Positions 1 to 9,320 of a stretch of DNA of 64,000 nt are shown piece after piece. Positions within the stretch are counted from its first letter, which is position 1, and every line of letters begins with the position of its first letter. The DNA lies in the NCBI RefSeq assembly GCF_001605885.1, contig NZ_LRPE01000039.1, positions 248,001 through 312,000 of the forward strand, read 5' to 3'. Both the position numbers and the translations under genes were made by a program. Source of the DNA: Acinetobacter lactucae. Lineage in GTDB: Bacteria; Pseudomonadota; Gammaproteobacteria; Pseudomonadales; Moraxellaceae. The notes beneath the pieces were generated by a model. The model had not been told where the DNA came from. It saw only the letters and a list, made by a program, of their open reading frames with translations, and did no database searches.

Positions 1-137
1 GACTTGTGGAAAATGCTGGCGCTGTAGATCTTGATTTAACAGCGGCAGACTTGGCTGAAATTGATGCGATTATTGCGAGATACCCAAACATGGGCGCACG
101 CTATAACGCTCAGCAACTTGCAGCGGTGAATCATTAA
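1..137 (+). CDS. aldo/keto reductase, C-terminal fragment
   Basis: The window opens inside a gene read from base 3 to the TAA at 135-137. The 44 visible residues (LVENAGAVDLDLTAADLAEIDAI..., ending AAVNH) look like the C-terminal helix of the aldo/keto reductase family, where an L-x-x-x-D-x-A-x-I-D pattern near the end is common. The catalytic part lies outside the window, so substrate cannot be judged. A strong terminator follows directly. Confidence 0.6.
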   Translation, partial: LVENAGAVDLDLTAADLAEIDAIIARYPNMGARYNAQQLAAVNH

Positions 138-150
138 AAACCAAGCTATA

Positions 151-183
151 AAAAAAGTCCGACTTTGTGTCGGACTTTTTAAT
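151..183 (+). terminator. Rho-independent terminator, bidirectional
   Basis: AAAAAGTCCGAC and GTCGGACTTTTT form a perfect stem around a short TTTGT loop, with A-tract before and T-tract after. It ends the aldo/keto reductase gene and the convergent gene at 184-576. Confidence 0.85.
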
Positions 184-576
184 TTAATTTTTGCTATATG
201 TGCCTTGCTGGCGTCCACCTTCCCAGATCGCGTCTAAGGATTTGTCAGAAATATTTAGGCTTTCAGGGAAAATACTTAAATCCTTTTTAAATTTAGCCTC
301 TGGTTTTAAACCAATACAGTCTCCGTTTTTCCACCATGTGCCTTCAGCATATTGGTCTAAAGCACCCACAACCAACATCCATTGAAACTTACCGTCGGGT
401 TGAAGTAAAAGTTCTGAACCGACTTCCATCACACCATTTAAATAATAGTGTCCACTCCAAGCCTGATCAGCTTGCTGAAATTTCACTTCTTTACAGGTGC
501 TGGTTGGCTCAGCATAAATTTGAGATGAAATCGCAATCGTAGAAAGTAGTAGCAATCGGACAAATATATTTTTCAT
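184..576 (-). CDS. secreted hypothetical protein
   Basis: The product has about 130 residues and starts at MKNIFVRLLLLSTIAISSQIYA, a clear Sec signal peptide with an AxA-like cleavage site (IYA/EP). I chose the ATG at 576 rather than the longer frame to 615 because it has an AGGAAA-type ribosome site and puts the signal peptide at the N-terminus. The mature part has two Cys (TCKEV, GDCIGL) that could form a disulfide and many Trp/Gly, suggesting a small beta-rich periplasmic domain. I do not recognise the family. It is convergent with the reductase gene. Confidence 0.7.
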   Translation of the reverse strand: MKNIFVRLLLLSTIAISSQIYAEPTSTCKEVKFQQADQAWSGHYYLNGVMEVGSELLLQPDGKFQWMLVVGALDQYAEGTWWKNGDCIGLKPEAKFKKDLSIFPESLNISDKSLDAIWEGGRQQGTYSKN

Positions 577-670
577 TATTTGATTTCCTGCAAAGTCAAT
601 AAATTTCATTTTCAATCAATTTGTTAGTTAGCTTTATCCATCCCTGTCTTAGAGCAAACAAATGGGATTC

Positions 671-1090
671 TTAGGTTTTTATATATTCTTCATAAGAAGA
701 GACTACGGTTACATCTTCTGCTAGGAAATCAGGGTACTTTTCTCTTAGTAACTCAACACATTTCGGATTTGCGGTTACTACAACGAGGGGGTCACTCGGG
801 TAGGTAACAAACATGGGGAAATCACTAATGAGTTTAAAAACTGCTCTCTCCATTTTTTCTGATCCGCATGGTTTGAAAATAGTTAATCCTTCTACACTCG
901 AGTTATCCTTACCGAAAGTTATGGAGAAATGACAGTGTACGCCTGCCATCCTGCCTTCATATACCTCTACGCCATAGTCCAGAAAGTAATAATTGTCATC
1001 TATTTCTGTCCAATAAGGACTAAAAATATCTAATATATCCTCTTTGGTTGCAGAATCTTCCATTGAAAAAATAAAATATTCAATACCCAT
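671..1090 (-). CDS. hypothetical cytoplasmic protein, 139 aa
   Basis: This acidic soluble protein has no signal peptide or membrane segment. A good ribosome site (AAGAGAG, about 6 bases before the ATG) supports the start. Composition and size resemble immunity-type proteins that sit in polymorphic-toxin neighbourhoods, but no toxin gene is seen here and I cannot assign a family. It lies 35 bases downstream of the small membrane gene at 1126-1329 on the same strand, so the two could be cotranscribed. Confidence 0.65.
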   Translation of the reverse strand: MGIEYFIFSMEDSATKEDILDIFSPYWTEIDDNYYFLDYGVEVYEGRMAGVHCHFSITFGKDNSSVEGLTIFKPCGSEKMERAVFKLISDFPMFVTYPSDPLVVVTANPKCVELLREKYPDFLAEDVTVVSSYEEYIKT

Positions 1091-1125
1091 GTTTTCTCTC
1101 TTATTTACGATGTCTCATTATTCAA

Positions 1126-1329
1126 TTAATACGATCCAGCATAGGCATACATTAGACCAGCTACACCAATACATAAAAGAATGATAAAGGCTATATTCTG
1201 TGTCTCAGACTTGTTTTTACGTTTTTTACCGTATAGCCCAACAATTACTGCAATTATAATTATTAAGATACTAGCGAGCATTACAAAGCCCATCATAATG
1301 CCCTGGCCGATATTTGCCGAACTTAACAT
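1126..1329 (-). CDS. small two-helix membrane protein, 67 aa
   Basis: Residues about 10-33 (GIMMGFVMLASILIIIIAVIVG) and 45-63 are hydrophobic helices joined by a basic loop GKKRKNKSE, predicting an in-out hairpin with the loop in the cytoplasm. AAAGGAAAC upstream of the ATG is a good ribosome site. No family recognised. It sits between two hypotheticals in the same orientation. Confidence 0.65.
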   Translation of the reverse strand: MLSSANIGQGIMMGFVMLASILIIIIAVIVGLYGKKRKNKSETQNIAFIILLCIGVAGLMYAYAGSY

Positions 1330-1373
1330 GCAAGTTTCCTTTTAAATCTTAGAAAATAAAACTAAGGAATTTA

Positions 1374-2117
1374 TTATTTTCCAGACTCAACTTTTAAATA
1401 CGTACCGTCGGCATAAACGTTATGTCCAAAGCCACAACCCGAGTTACCTTCGTTCTGTTTGACCTGAATATAATTTCCTAATTTCGCATTAGATTTAAAA
1501 TCGAGCTGAATACGGCAGTCTTCATTTTTATAAACCGTTTGCTTTTTATTAGTCGGCATTTTGGTGTCAAACTCGCCCATGTTCGGACCATAAATTAAGC
1601 TTCTAAGTCCCATATATAAACCGGCATAACTGATTGCATATTGGCCCTGCTTACGGCTTACCGTGATGTGATCCCACTCACCAAAACCGGAGTAACGTAC
1701 ATACTCACCTGACAAATCATTTGAGGTTTTAGGTGTTGGTAATTGCTTAAGATTGAACTGACTCGATTTTGATTTTTCATCAAGCATAAACCATGCTCTT
1801 GCCCAAAGTGGTTGACCTAATTTAGCATAGGCTAAGCCCACGTTATTGTTGGCAACTTCAATATCACGGTCAGTAAATTTACCTGTAGTTTCATCTTGAT
1901 TGGCTTTACAAAATGCAGTCCAAGACGCTTGGTTTTGGAAATTTTCGAGTGCTTTTTTATATTGTTTTTGGTCGTAGAATTTCTTACCTAAGCTCGCATA
2001 TTGCTTCACTTTATTACAGCTTTGCTGTAGCTCTTGTGCAAAAGAAAACTCTGCATGAGTCACCGCCAATGCCGAAAGTATGAGAACCGCGCAACCTGAA
2101 ATAATCGATTTAATCAT
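1374..2117 (-). CDS. secreted TPR-like hypothetical protein
   Basis: The 247-residue product starts with a signal peptide (MIKSIISGCAVLILSALAVTHA, cleavage near AEF or AQE). Residues about 35-110 look like one or two tetratricopeptide-type helices (ASLGKKFYDQKQYKKALENF; NNNVGLAYAKLGQPLWARAW). The second half is beta-rich, with two Cys (NEDCRIQL, SGCGFG). It is probably periplasmic. Function is unknown; TPR content suggests protein binding. Confidence 0.7.
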   Translation of the reverse strand: MIKSIISGCAVLILSALAVTHAEFSFAQELQQSCNKVKQYASLGKKFYDQKQYKKALENFQNQASWTAFCKANQDETTGKFTDRDIEVANNNVGLAYAKLGQPLWARAWFMLDEKSKSSQFNLKQLPTPKTSNDLSGEYVRYSGFGEWDHITVSRKQGQYAISYAGLYMGLRSLIYGPNMGEFDTKMPTNKKQTVYKNEDCRIQLDFKSNAKLGNYIQVKQNEGNSGCGFGHNVYADGTYLKVESGK

Positions 2118-2345
2118 TTTTAAAATTCTTTAATAATTAACTAATTATATAATATGAGTAAGCTCTATAAATCACAATTCTCTGCAACAAAACTCTATTA
2201 GAAGCGTTTAGATTTTTATAAAGTTTATTAAATTAATTCAGAATAAATTGTTGAGAATATTAAGCGTTAATTGGTTATTTTTGTTGAATATTCATCCAAA
2301 AAATATTGTAGACTGCATGCGTAAAACTTAGGAAGAATTATAAGC

Positions 2346-3233
2346 GTGAATAATTTAATTACTGGAACCCTATTTGCACTTTGTGCGGCTGCACTTAATG
2401 CTTCTATTGGTGTAATTAGTAAATTACTCATGCACAGTGGCTTAAGCCCACAAGATATTGCCTTTTTAAAAACCATCATCGCCTTTTTCTTTTTAAGTGT
2501 GGTTTTATTTAAAGTGCCTGTTAGCCAAAAGATTGCTTTTATTAGCAGCACGCCAAGTAAACTCAGCGTTTTTACCCAAATTGCCATATGTGCTTTTTTA
2601 GGGATTTTCTCTTTATTCTTTTTCGAAACCATTGCCTACAACCACGGTGCAGCAGCTAATGTTGTGGTGGTACTCATGGCTTCGGCTGCCATCTCTGCCC
2701 TATTTTTTGGTCGGTTTATTTTAAAAGAAAGTATCTACATTCATTCTCTTATTGGAACATTATTGGCAGTCGCGGGGATTAGTATTATTTCATGGAAAGG
2801 CGAAAATAGTCTTTTAATGCTGATTAATGCTTCTATTGCCGGCACAGGCTATGGCCTATTTTCGGTTTTAGTGAAAAAGTTCAAATTAAACGGCGGGCTG
2901 TTTCTAACCAAATATTTATTGCTGTTTGGCAGTGTTTATCTTGCCGTTCCGTTTTTAGTAAACTTGCATAGCATTACTTTTAATAGTGACATTGTTTTAG
3001 GTTTGATTGGTTTAGCTGTGCTGCCGACCATCCTCGGCTTTTTCTGTACCACCAAAGCGTTGTCTTATATGAGTGCCGCAAAGGTACAGGTGACCGAGCT
3101 TTCAGAACCTATTTTCGCAGCGCTTATGGCATGGGTTTTCATTCATGAACAGCCAACTTTATCGTTTTTATATGGCGCGATTTTTATTATTGCCGGCATT
3201 TTTTTAATGAACAAAGCGCCGAAAACAATCTAG
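2346..3233 (+). CDS. EamA/DMT-family transporter
   Basis: The 295-residue protein has about ten membrane helices in two EamA repeats, the usual RhaT/drug-metabolite exporter layout. The N-terminal repeat begins LFALCAAALNASIGVISKLL and the C-terminal one ends with the PIFAALMAWVFIHEQPTLSFLYGAIFIIAGI block typical of the family. GTG start with AGGAA 11 bases upstream. The substrate is not predictable. It is convergent with the LysR gene, with only six bases between stops and no room for a terminator outside the genes. Confidence 0.85.
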   Translation: MNNLITGTLFALCAAALNASIGVISKLLMHSGLSPQDIAFLKTIIAFFFLSVVLFKVPVSQKIAFISSTPSKLSVFTQIAICAFLGIFSLFFFETIAYNHGAAANVVVVLMASAAISALFFGRFILKESIYIHSLIGTLLAVAGISIISWKGENSLLMLINASIAGTGYGLFSVLVKKFKLNGGLFLTKYLLLFGSVYLAVPFLVNLHSITFNSDIVLGLIGLAVLPTILGFFCTTKALSYMSAAKVQVTELSEPIFAALMAWVFIHEQPTLSFLYGAIFIIAGIFLMNKAPKTI

Positions 3234-3239
3234 CCAATT

Positions 3240-4151
3240 TCATTGATATTCCTCTGCGTGGTGACAAGCCACTTGCACCACACTGGCAAAGTTAATCGCC
3301 ATTTGTGAAGGGGCGTGTTTTTTATAAGCAAGTCCTAAACCCACCGTAGGTACAGGCGCTTTCAAAGAGCGATAAGCCACCCCTTGTATTTGCAATTGTT
3401 TGGTCGACTCTGGCACCAAAGACACCCCTAAATTTGCAGATACTAACGATAAAATAGACACAATTTGTGGAGCGTTTTGTCCAATTTTTGGTTCAAAGCC
3501 ACGCTCATGGCAGGCTTGTTTAATCGCATCAAAAAGCCCTGCGCTAATTGAAGGCGGCGAGACAATAAAATCAAGCTCTCGTAGTGCCGTTAAATCAATT
3601 TCTGGTGATGCATCGTCGAGTTGAAAAGACTCGGAAGGCAAAGCAGCAATGAGTGGCTCTGCCAATAATTCTTGAATAATTAAACTGTCTGGAATGTTGC
3701 GTGGTGAGCGAATAATCGCGACATCTAAACGGTCCTCAAGCAACAGGTCAATGAGCAGTAAAGTGTTGGCCTCTTCAAGCTTTAAATTCACTTTCGGATA
3801 TTGTTGCTGAAAATAGCGAACGCATTTAGGAATTAAAGGGTTCAACATTGAAGTCCCTGTAAAGCCTAAACGTAGTTGACCGACTTCGCCATTTGCCACT
3901 TGTTTAACGAGGTTCGCTGCATCTTCTACACGCTGCTGTATAGGCTGAATGGCATTTAAAAAGGCAAGCCCAGCTTCAGTTAGCCCCACCCCATGCGGAG
4001 ATCGAATAAATAAATCTGCACCCAGCTCTTCTTCTAAGTCTCGTATTTGCATGCTTAAAGGCGGCTGGCTCATGTTTAAGCGCTGCGCAGCTTTGGTGAA
4101 GTTTTTTTCTTCTGCTACCGCTAAAAAGTAGCGTATATGTCTTAGTTCCAT
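3240..4151 (-). CDS. LysR-type transcriptional regulator
   Basis: The 303-residue protein starts with the LysR winged HTH (MELRHIRYFLAVAEEKNFTKAAQRLNMSQPP...), followed by a periplasmic-binding-like effector domain. It is nearest in feel to the CatM/BenM/AlsR branch. It is divergent from the MFS gene at 4291, so that transporter is the likely target and the shared 139-bp gap the likely operator region. The effector is unknown. Confidence 0.9.
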   Translation of the reverse strand: MELRHIRYFLAVAEEKNFTKAAQRLNMSQPPLSMQIRDLEEELGADLFIRSPHGVGLTEAGLAFLNAIQPIQQRVEDAANLVKQVANGEVGQLRLGFTGTSMLNPLIPKCVRYFQQQYPKVNLKLEEANTLLLIDLLLEDRLDVAIIRSPRNIPDSLIIQELLAEPLIAALPSESFQLDDASPEIDLTALRELDFIVSPPSISAGLFDAIKQACHERGFEPKIGQNAPQIVSILSLVSANLGVSLVPESTKQLQIQGVAYRSLKAPVPTVGLGLAYKKHAPSQMAINFASVVQVACHHAEEYQ

Positions 4152-4290
4152 CGCTATATATAAAACATATCATGATCCATTGTTAAATATATTAGAAAAA
4201 TACCTTTCAAATTGCTAATTTTAATTTATCGAATTTTCTCGATGCAGCGTGCCCACAAGCACTGCACTTTCTTTCTGTCATGGTCATGAT

Positions 4291-5535
4291 ATGAACTCTT
4301 CATCTACACCCAGTACCTTAGGCACTGAGACAACTTCTGTTCTGTCCCGCGAGTGGATTCACAAAGGCACTAAAGCCTATAAGCATGCAGGATTCGCTTT
4401 ATTCTTGGTTGGCTTTGCCAGTTTCTCACTGATTTATTGTGTTCAGCCGCTATTGCCTGCATTTAGTCAAAGTTTCCAAATTAGCCCTGCGAGTAGCTCT
4501 TTAGCACTGTCATTAACGACGGCCTTTTTAGCCATTTCAATTGTGCTATCGAGTGCCTTTTCACAAGCGATTGGCCGTCGTGGTGTGATCTTTACATCCA
4601 TGTTATGTGCCGCAATTTTAAATATTGTCTCAATGTTTACACCGAACTGGCACAGCTTACTGATGGCGCGTGCTCTAGAAGGTTTGCTGCTCGGTGGTGT
4701 ACCCGCAGTCACTATGGCGTGGATTGCCGAAGAAATTGCACCTGAGCACTTGGGTAAAACCATGGGTCTATATATTGCAGGTACGGCTTTTGGTGGCATG
4801 ATGGGCCGTGTTGGCATGGGGATTTTAATTGAGTATTTTTCATGGCGCACAGCTTTAGGTTTACTTGGCGCAATCTGTGTTATTTGCTCAATCGCCTTCG
4901 TCAATCTACTGCCAGCCTCACGTAATTTTGTACAGAAAAAAGGGCTGAATTTAGGATTTCATATGCAAATGTGGCGTACCCATTTAACCAATACAAAACT
5001 ATTACGTCTGTTTGCCATTGGGTTCTTGCTCACTAGCGTGTTTGTGACCTTGTTTAACTATGCCACTTTCCGTTTAAGTGGAGCGCCTTATTCACTCAGT
5101 CAGACGCAAATTAGCCTTATTTTCTTGTCGTATAGCTTTGGCATGGTGTCTTCATCGTTGGCAGGAACGCTAGCCGAGCGTTTCGGTAAAAAAACCATGA
5201 TGATGAGTGGCTTTGCACTCATGATTGTGGGTAGCCTCATGACCCTACTCACCTCACTTTTCGGCATTATTATTGGCATTGCATTTATTACTACGGGTTT
5301 CTTTATTACCCACTCACTTACAAGTAGTTCTGTAGGTGCTGAAAGTAAACAAGCTAAAGCCCACGCCAGTTCACTCTACTTACTTTTTTACTATATGGGC
5401 TCAAGTATTGTCGGCTCGGCGGGCGGTTGGTTTTGGCTACACGGCGGATGGAATGCGATTGTAGTTTTAACCGTCGTACTTTCATTGTTTGGAATATTTT
5501 TAGCGGTTTATACCACACACGCGAAAGCGCATTAA
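4291..5535 (+). CDS. MFS transporter, YnfM-like
   Basis: About 414 residues with 12 helices; the first helix block (GFALFLVGFASFSLIYCVQPLLPAF) and the loop 2-3 signature AIGRRGVIFT are typical of YnfM/arabinose-efflux-like MFS proteins. The ATG at 4291 is used; a GTG at 4249 would add 14 residues, and neither has a clear ribosome site. It is likely controlled by the divergent LysR gene. Exported substrate unknown. Confidence 0.85.
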   Translation: MNSSSTPSTLGTETTSVLSREWIHKGTKAYKHAGFALFLVGFASFSLIYCVQPLLPAFSQSFQISPASSSLALSLTTAFLAISIVLSSAFSQAIGRRGVIFTSMLCAAILNIVSMFTPNWHSLLMARALEGLLLGGVPAVTMAWIAEEIAPEHLGKTMGLYIAGTAFGGMMGRVGMGILIEYFSWRTALGLLGAICVICSIAFVNLLPASRNFVQKKGLNLGFHMQMWRTHLTNTKLLRLFAIGFLLTSVFVTLFNYATFRLSGAPYSLSQTQISLIFLSYSFGMVSSSLAGTLAERFGKKTMMMSGFALMIVGSLMTLLTSLFGIIIGIAFITTGFFITHSLTSSSVGAESKQAKAHASSLYLLFYYMGSSIVGSAGGWFWLHGGWNAIVVLTVVLSLFGIFLAVYTTHAKAH

Positions 5536-5558
5536 TTTTTAAGGTAAAGGAAAATCAT

Positions 5559-5888
5559 ATGTCGAGTTTATTTGTTTATGGCACTTTAGGCCCGGGTCGT
5601 CCTAATGCACATATACTTGAAAATATTGGCGGACAATGGTCAGAAGGTTGGGTAAATGGAACCTTACGTAATGAAGGTTGGGGAGCGGATTTAGGTTATC
5701 CGGGAATTGTACTTGATGATAGTAGCAATCAAGTGCAAGGTTTTGTTTTTAGCTCAGAACAGCTAGACGCGAACTGGAAATTACTCGATGACTTTGAAGG
5801 TGAAGGCTATGAAAGAGTACCTGTGCAAGTCACTTTAAATAGTGGCGAACGTGTTGATTCGTTTATCTATGTGTTGAAAACTCAATAA
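5559..5888 (+). CDS. gamma-glutamylcyclotransferase-like protein (AIG2/YtfP family)
   Basis: The 109-residue protein has the family's substrate-binding loop at its N-terminus (LFVYGTLGPGRPN) and the acidic segment LDDFEGEGYERVPV that carries the usual catalytic Glu. The ATG at 5559 follows AAGGTAAAGG, a good ribosome site, only 23 bases after the MFS stop, so it may be cotranscribed with the transporter. The true substrate of YtfP-type members is often not gamma-glutamyl peptides. Confidence 0.85.
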   Translation: MSSLFVYGTLGPGRPNAHILENIGGQWSEGWVNGTLRNEGWGADLGYPGIVLDDSSNQVQGFVFSSEQLDANWKLLDDFEGEGYERVPVQVTLNSGERVDSFIYVLKTQ

Positions 5889-5896
5889 ATCAAACA

Positions 5897-5932
5897 GCGT
5901 GCTGTCTTCATAAAAGCAGATAGCACGCATCT
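5897..5932. terminator. inverted repeat, probable terminator
   Basis: GCGTGCTGTCT (5897-5907) pairs with AGATAGCACGC (5918-5928), one G-U pair. Weak T-rich tail on the plus strand. It separates the convergent GGCT-like and SDR genes. Confidence 0.6.
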
Positions 5933-5939
5933 TTATATT

Positions 5940-6722
5940 TCACACAGTCGGCACTGTACCACCATCAATCACAAACTCAGTACCCGTAATCGCCGAAGCC
6001 CGTTCAGAGACCAAATAAGTAATTAAATCTGCCACCTCTTCCGGTTTATTTGGGCGCCCTAACGGAATCCCACCCAAAGCATTCATAATGATTTGCTTCC
6101 CCCCTTCATAATTTGTTTCTGCTTCGAGTGCAAGACGCTCTGCCAAAGCCACAGCAGCTTCAGTTTCAATCCAACCTGATGCCACGCGAACAACACGTAT
6201 TCCCTTTGGAGAAATCTCTTTAGATAAACTTTTACTATATGTAGATAACGCCGCTTTTGCTGCTGCATATGCAGTCGTTGATTCTGGTAAAGGCAGTTCT
6301 CTCTGAATGGAAGTTACATGAATAATGACACCGGAACCTTGCTCTAACATCAGAGGTACCAATGCCCGATCCAGACGAATGGCAGGCATTAAATTTAAAT
6401 TGATTTCTCGCTCCCATTCTTCATCACCTAATACAGCAAATCCGCCTGCCGGAGCAGATGAACCACCTAAAACGTGTACAACGATATCAATTTTCCCCCA
6501 GTGTTTCTGCACAGCCTGCACTAGCTCACTGCATCCTTTAGCTGTAGTTAAATCAGCTTCAATAAAATACACATTTTGTGGTAAATCCCCTGCAGGATGG
6601 CGAGCAGCAGTCATGACTTCCGCACCTACCTCATGTAATGCTCTTACAACAGCGGCTCCTGTTCCCTTACTGCCACCTGTCACCAACGCCTTTTTTCCTA
6701 AGAGTTGTAAAGGAAAATTCAT
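5940..6722 (-). CDS. short-chain dehydrogenase/reductase
   Basis: Classical SDR of 260 residues: nucleotide-binding TGGSKGTG near residue 16, HVLGG at the NAG position, catalytic Ser in HVTSIQRE and YAAAK, and C-terminal IDGGTVPTV. Oxidises or reduces an unknown alcohol/ketone with NAD(P). Its ATG overlaps the stop of the NTF2-like gene by four bases (ATGA), so the two are translationally coupled. The LysR gene at 7153 is divergent and probably controls both. Confidence 0.9.
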   Translation of the reverse strand: MNFPLQLLGKKALVTGGSKGTGAAVVRALHEVGAEVMTAARHPAGDLPQNVYFIEADLTTAKGCSELVQAVQKHWGKIDIVVHVLGGSSAPAGGFAVLGDEEWEREINLNLMPAIRLDRALVPLMLEQGSGVIIHVTSIQRELPLPESTTAYAAAKAALSTYSKSLSKEISPKGIRVVRVASGWIETEAAVALAERLALEAETNYEGGKQIIMNALGGIPLGRPNKPEEVADLITYLVSERASAITGTEFVIDGGTVPTV

Positions 6723-7051
6723 ACGGTAATCTCCAATACTTCAATTTTTTCATCGGTTAGCTGGAACGCATAATGTAAATTGATCGGACTACCGGGGAAG
6801 TTACCTTCTACACGTGCCAAAACCACATGCTTTCCGTTCTGCATCTCTATGCTCAGTGGTTCAGCATAATATTCATATTGAGTCGAAGCTTGCTGTTTCC
6901 AGCCCAAGATAGCCTTATGCCCCATATATTCGTGTCCTTCATCGCGCACGACACCATGCTCTGTAAAACAAGCAACTACTGCTTCTGCCGTCTGCCGATC
7001 TGATTCAAAATAATGTTGAATGATTGATGGCAATAAAATTTGGTGAGCCAT
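6719..7051 (-). CDS. NTF2/SnoaL-like small protein
   Basis: 110 residues with the fold pattern of the NTF2-like superfamily: N-terminal helices ([26 protein letters not shown]), then beta strands ending [16 protein letters not shown]. Many bacterial members act as hydrolases, isomerases or ligand carriers beside dehydrogenases. First gene of a two-gene operon with the SDR gene. Confidence 0.8.
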   Translation of the reverse strand: MAHQILLPSIIQHYFESDRQTAEAVVACFTEHGVVRDEGHEYMGHKAILGWKQQASTQYEYYAEPLSIEMQNGKHVVLARVEGNFPGSPINLHYAFQLTDEKIEVLEITV

Positions 7052-7152
7052 ATATCTAAGCCTTAAGTAAATTGATGCTTTCGATTGTAGCCCTACAAGA
7101 TTCTTGTTATAAGAGGGATAATATGGGATGAATTAATGCAGAAATCGGGACA

Positions 7153-8067
7153 ATGAACAACACCAGCCTAACGGATCTAAAAGCGGTGATTGTGCTTGCC
7201 AACCACCGTAATTTTCGGTCAGCAGCAGTTGAACTCGATATGTCTTCTTCAGCGCTTAGCCGAAATATTGCCCAGCTAGAACATAATTTAGGGATACGCT
7301 TATTTAATCGTACAACCCGTAGTGTTTCACTGACTGAAGCAGGAATACAGTTTTTAAATCGTATTACCCCAGCATTGGAACAAATTGATCTTGCTGTTCA
7401 AGAGACATTAGACCGTCGCGCCACTCCTTCAGGAACATTAAGAATCAATGCGGAAGAAGGTATGTCTCGGCAAATTTTGCATTCTGTAATCATTGAATAT
7501 ATCCGTCGCTATCCGGATGTACGAGTTGATCTCGTTTCTGATGGAGAATTCATTGATATTGTGAAAGAAGGTTTTGATGCTGGCATACGTTTCGCGAGTA
7601 CCGTCCCGCAAGATATGGTTGCCATTGAAATAGGCCCTAAGCAAAGCATGGCGGTAGTTGCAACACCAGCTTACCTAAATACACATGGTATCCCCCACAT
7701 ACCTTCTGATTTGTTAAAGCATGAATGCATTCGCCTACGATTACCTAGCGGTAAAATTTATAAATGGGAATTTACTCAAAACAATGAATCTTTAACAGTC
7801 GATGTTTCAGGACATCTTACAATTGATACCTATATGTTAGCCATTGATAGTGCTTTATCTGGTATTGGCTTAGCTTACACAGGACATTGGTTTGTAGCTC
7901 CTCTCATCGAACAAGGTCGACTCATACGTGTTTTGGAGGAGTGGACACCTCACTATGCGGGTCTATGTTTATATTACCCGCAAGGAAAATATCCTAGTGC
8001 TGCGCTACGTGCTTTCATTGACTTAGCGCGTGAACAGCGACTTATTCCTTCCTATCCCATTCTTTAA
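7153..8067 (+). CDS. LysR-type regulator, probable controller of the SDR operon
   Basis: 304 residues. The HTH is at residues about 4-63 (LTDLKAVIVLANHRNFRSAAVELDMSSSALSRNIAQLE) and the effector domain follows, in the style of the DsdC/PerR-GcvA-like group with FNRTTRSVSLTEAG. It is divergent from the NTF2-like/SDR operon across a 101-bp gap. Effector not known. Confidence 0.9.
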   Translation: MNNTSLTDLKAVIVLANHRNFRSAAVELDMSSSALSRNIAQLEHNLGIRLFNRTTRSVSLTEAGIQFLNRITPALEQIDLAVQETLDRRATPSGTLRINAEEGMSRQILHSVIIEYIRRYPDVRVDLVSDGEFIDIVKEGFDAGIRFASTVPQDMVAIEIGPKQSMAVVATPAYLNTHGIPHIPSDLLKHECIRLRLPSGKIYKWEFTQNNESLTVDVSGHLTIDTYMLAIDSALSGIGLAYTGHWFVAPLIEQGRLIRVLEEWTPHYAGLCLYYPQGKYPSAALRAFIDLAREQRLIPSYPIL

Positions 8068-8159
8068 ACTGTTTGCTATTATCAGATATGAGAAAACATC
8101 TAACTGCTCATTTTTTGGCTTGTAATTTTTTTAAGAAACTGTAAAATTCTCACCACATC

Positions 8160-8235
<76 letters not shown>

Positions 8236-8241
8236 TCATTA

Positions 8242-8275
8242 AACCTCATGAATATTTGATTTATGAGGTTTTTTG
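8242..8275 (+). terminator. terminator of tRNA-Thr
   Basis: AACCTCAT (8242-8249) pairs with ATGAGGTT (8263-8270) followed by TTTTTG. Confidence 0.85.
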
Positions 8276-8289
8276 TTGTCTGTAGATTT

Positions 8290-8340
8290 TAGACTATTTG
8301 ATTTTCACGGACTATTGTGGCCCATTTGATCGATAGTCTA
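8290..8340. repeat. inverted TAGACTAT / ATAGTCTA repeats beside the tRNA
   Basis: TAGACTAT (8290-8297) and ATAGTCTA (8333-8340) are perfect inverted copies, and a third GGACTAT lies at 8309-8315. ATAGTCT recurs at 10751-10757, on the other side of the ATPase operon. The rest of 8276-8624 shows no gene. It could be a recombinase arm-site or boundary of a small inserted block, which is inference. Confidence 0.4.
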
Positions 8341-8624
8341 GTGATATAAAATAGTTCATTAAATCTACTTCATCAGGTATTGGATCTGTTCTAACTTTTA
8401 CGTGGATAGTAAGATGGTATGATTTGATACATTAAGAATATTAAAGGTATTAATAAATTTTAAATTGCTGGCTAACACTCCCGAATAGGAGTTAATTGCC
8501 TAACAATGAGATAAAGAATAGTTATTTATAGTGATAAAAAATAATTTCTACAGGAAATTAGAAGAAAAATTATTTAACGAATAATAACCAAAATCGTAGT
8601 AAGATGTTCCGATATTAATAAATT

Positions 8625-8655
8625 AAAAAACCCAATCACTTTAGATTAGGCTTTA
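8625..8655 (-). terminator. terminator of the ATPase/nuclease-like operon
   Basis: Read on the minus strand, AAGCCTAATC pairs with GATTGGGTTT through two G-U pairs and is followed by a T-run. It lies 100 bases past the stop at 8755, so it probably ends that operon. Confidence 0.7.
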
Positions 8656-8754
8656 AAATCATAAAAATATAAAAAATTTCAATTGAATAAACCCAGCTTT
8701 TAAATAAAATACGCCATAATATTTTAAAACGTACTATACTTTAATAGCAATTAA

Positions 8755-9315
8755 TTAAGACGAACCAACAAGAGGAATCAAATCCTTAATATGGATTACG
8801 CCTGGATTTGAAATAATTATTAATGGTATTTCATTATCTTTATTTACTTGAGCATTTAAACCTTTTCGAGATGTTGTTTTTGCTACAGAACCACGTGTTT
8901 TACATACTATTCCTATAAATTTAAATGGCTCTCTTAAATGTTTATTCAATTTCAATAAACTACATAACCATTCACACAAATATATCCCAGCAAAAATTTG
9001 TTTAAAGGCCTTAGCACCTGCGTTCTTAGACTTTAAATCTAAAACAAGAATATAATTATTGTTTTCATAATTAAGAACAATAATACCATCACATACACTA
9101 ACAATACCTTCTAAAGGTCCATTTACAATAAATTCCCAAGGGTGCCCCCCTTCTTTATCTAAAGTAAATCCAAAACCTTGTGAACCACCAATTTTTAAAA
9201 ATTTATTAGTTGAACTTTTGGATATTTCTTCAATTTCAAACATATTTCCGGATTGTTTAAGTCGATAGTCTGATTTAATAATTTGCTGAAATGCTTGGAT
9301 TAAAGTTACAGGCAT
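8755..9315 (-). CDS. unknown protein with PD-(D/E)XK-like motif, partner of the ATPase
   Basis: 186 residues, not recognised as a named family. The core D76 (VCDGIIVL), then beta strand YILVLDLKS with D93 and K95, then a helix with Q106 (FKQIFAGIYL), follows the D...(D/E)xK...Q order of PD-(D/E)XK nucleases. The start ATG at 9315 lies five bases after the ATPase stop and has GAGGG as ribosome site, so it is coupled to the ATPase. The DNA is more AT-rich than flanking genes. I infer a nuclease-like effector; the alternative is a non-catalytic relative of that fold. Confidence 0.65.
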   Translation of the reverse strand: MPVTLIQAFQQIIKSDYRLKQSGNMFEIEEISKSSTNKFLKIGGSQGFGFTLDKEGGHPWEFIVNGPLEGIVSVCDGIIVLNYENNNYILVLDLKSKNAGAKAFKQIFAGIYLCEWLCSLLKLNKHLREPFKFIGIVCKTRGSVAKTTSRKGLNAQVNKDNEIPLIIISNPGVIHIKDLIPLVGSS

Positions 9316-9320
9316 TATTA

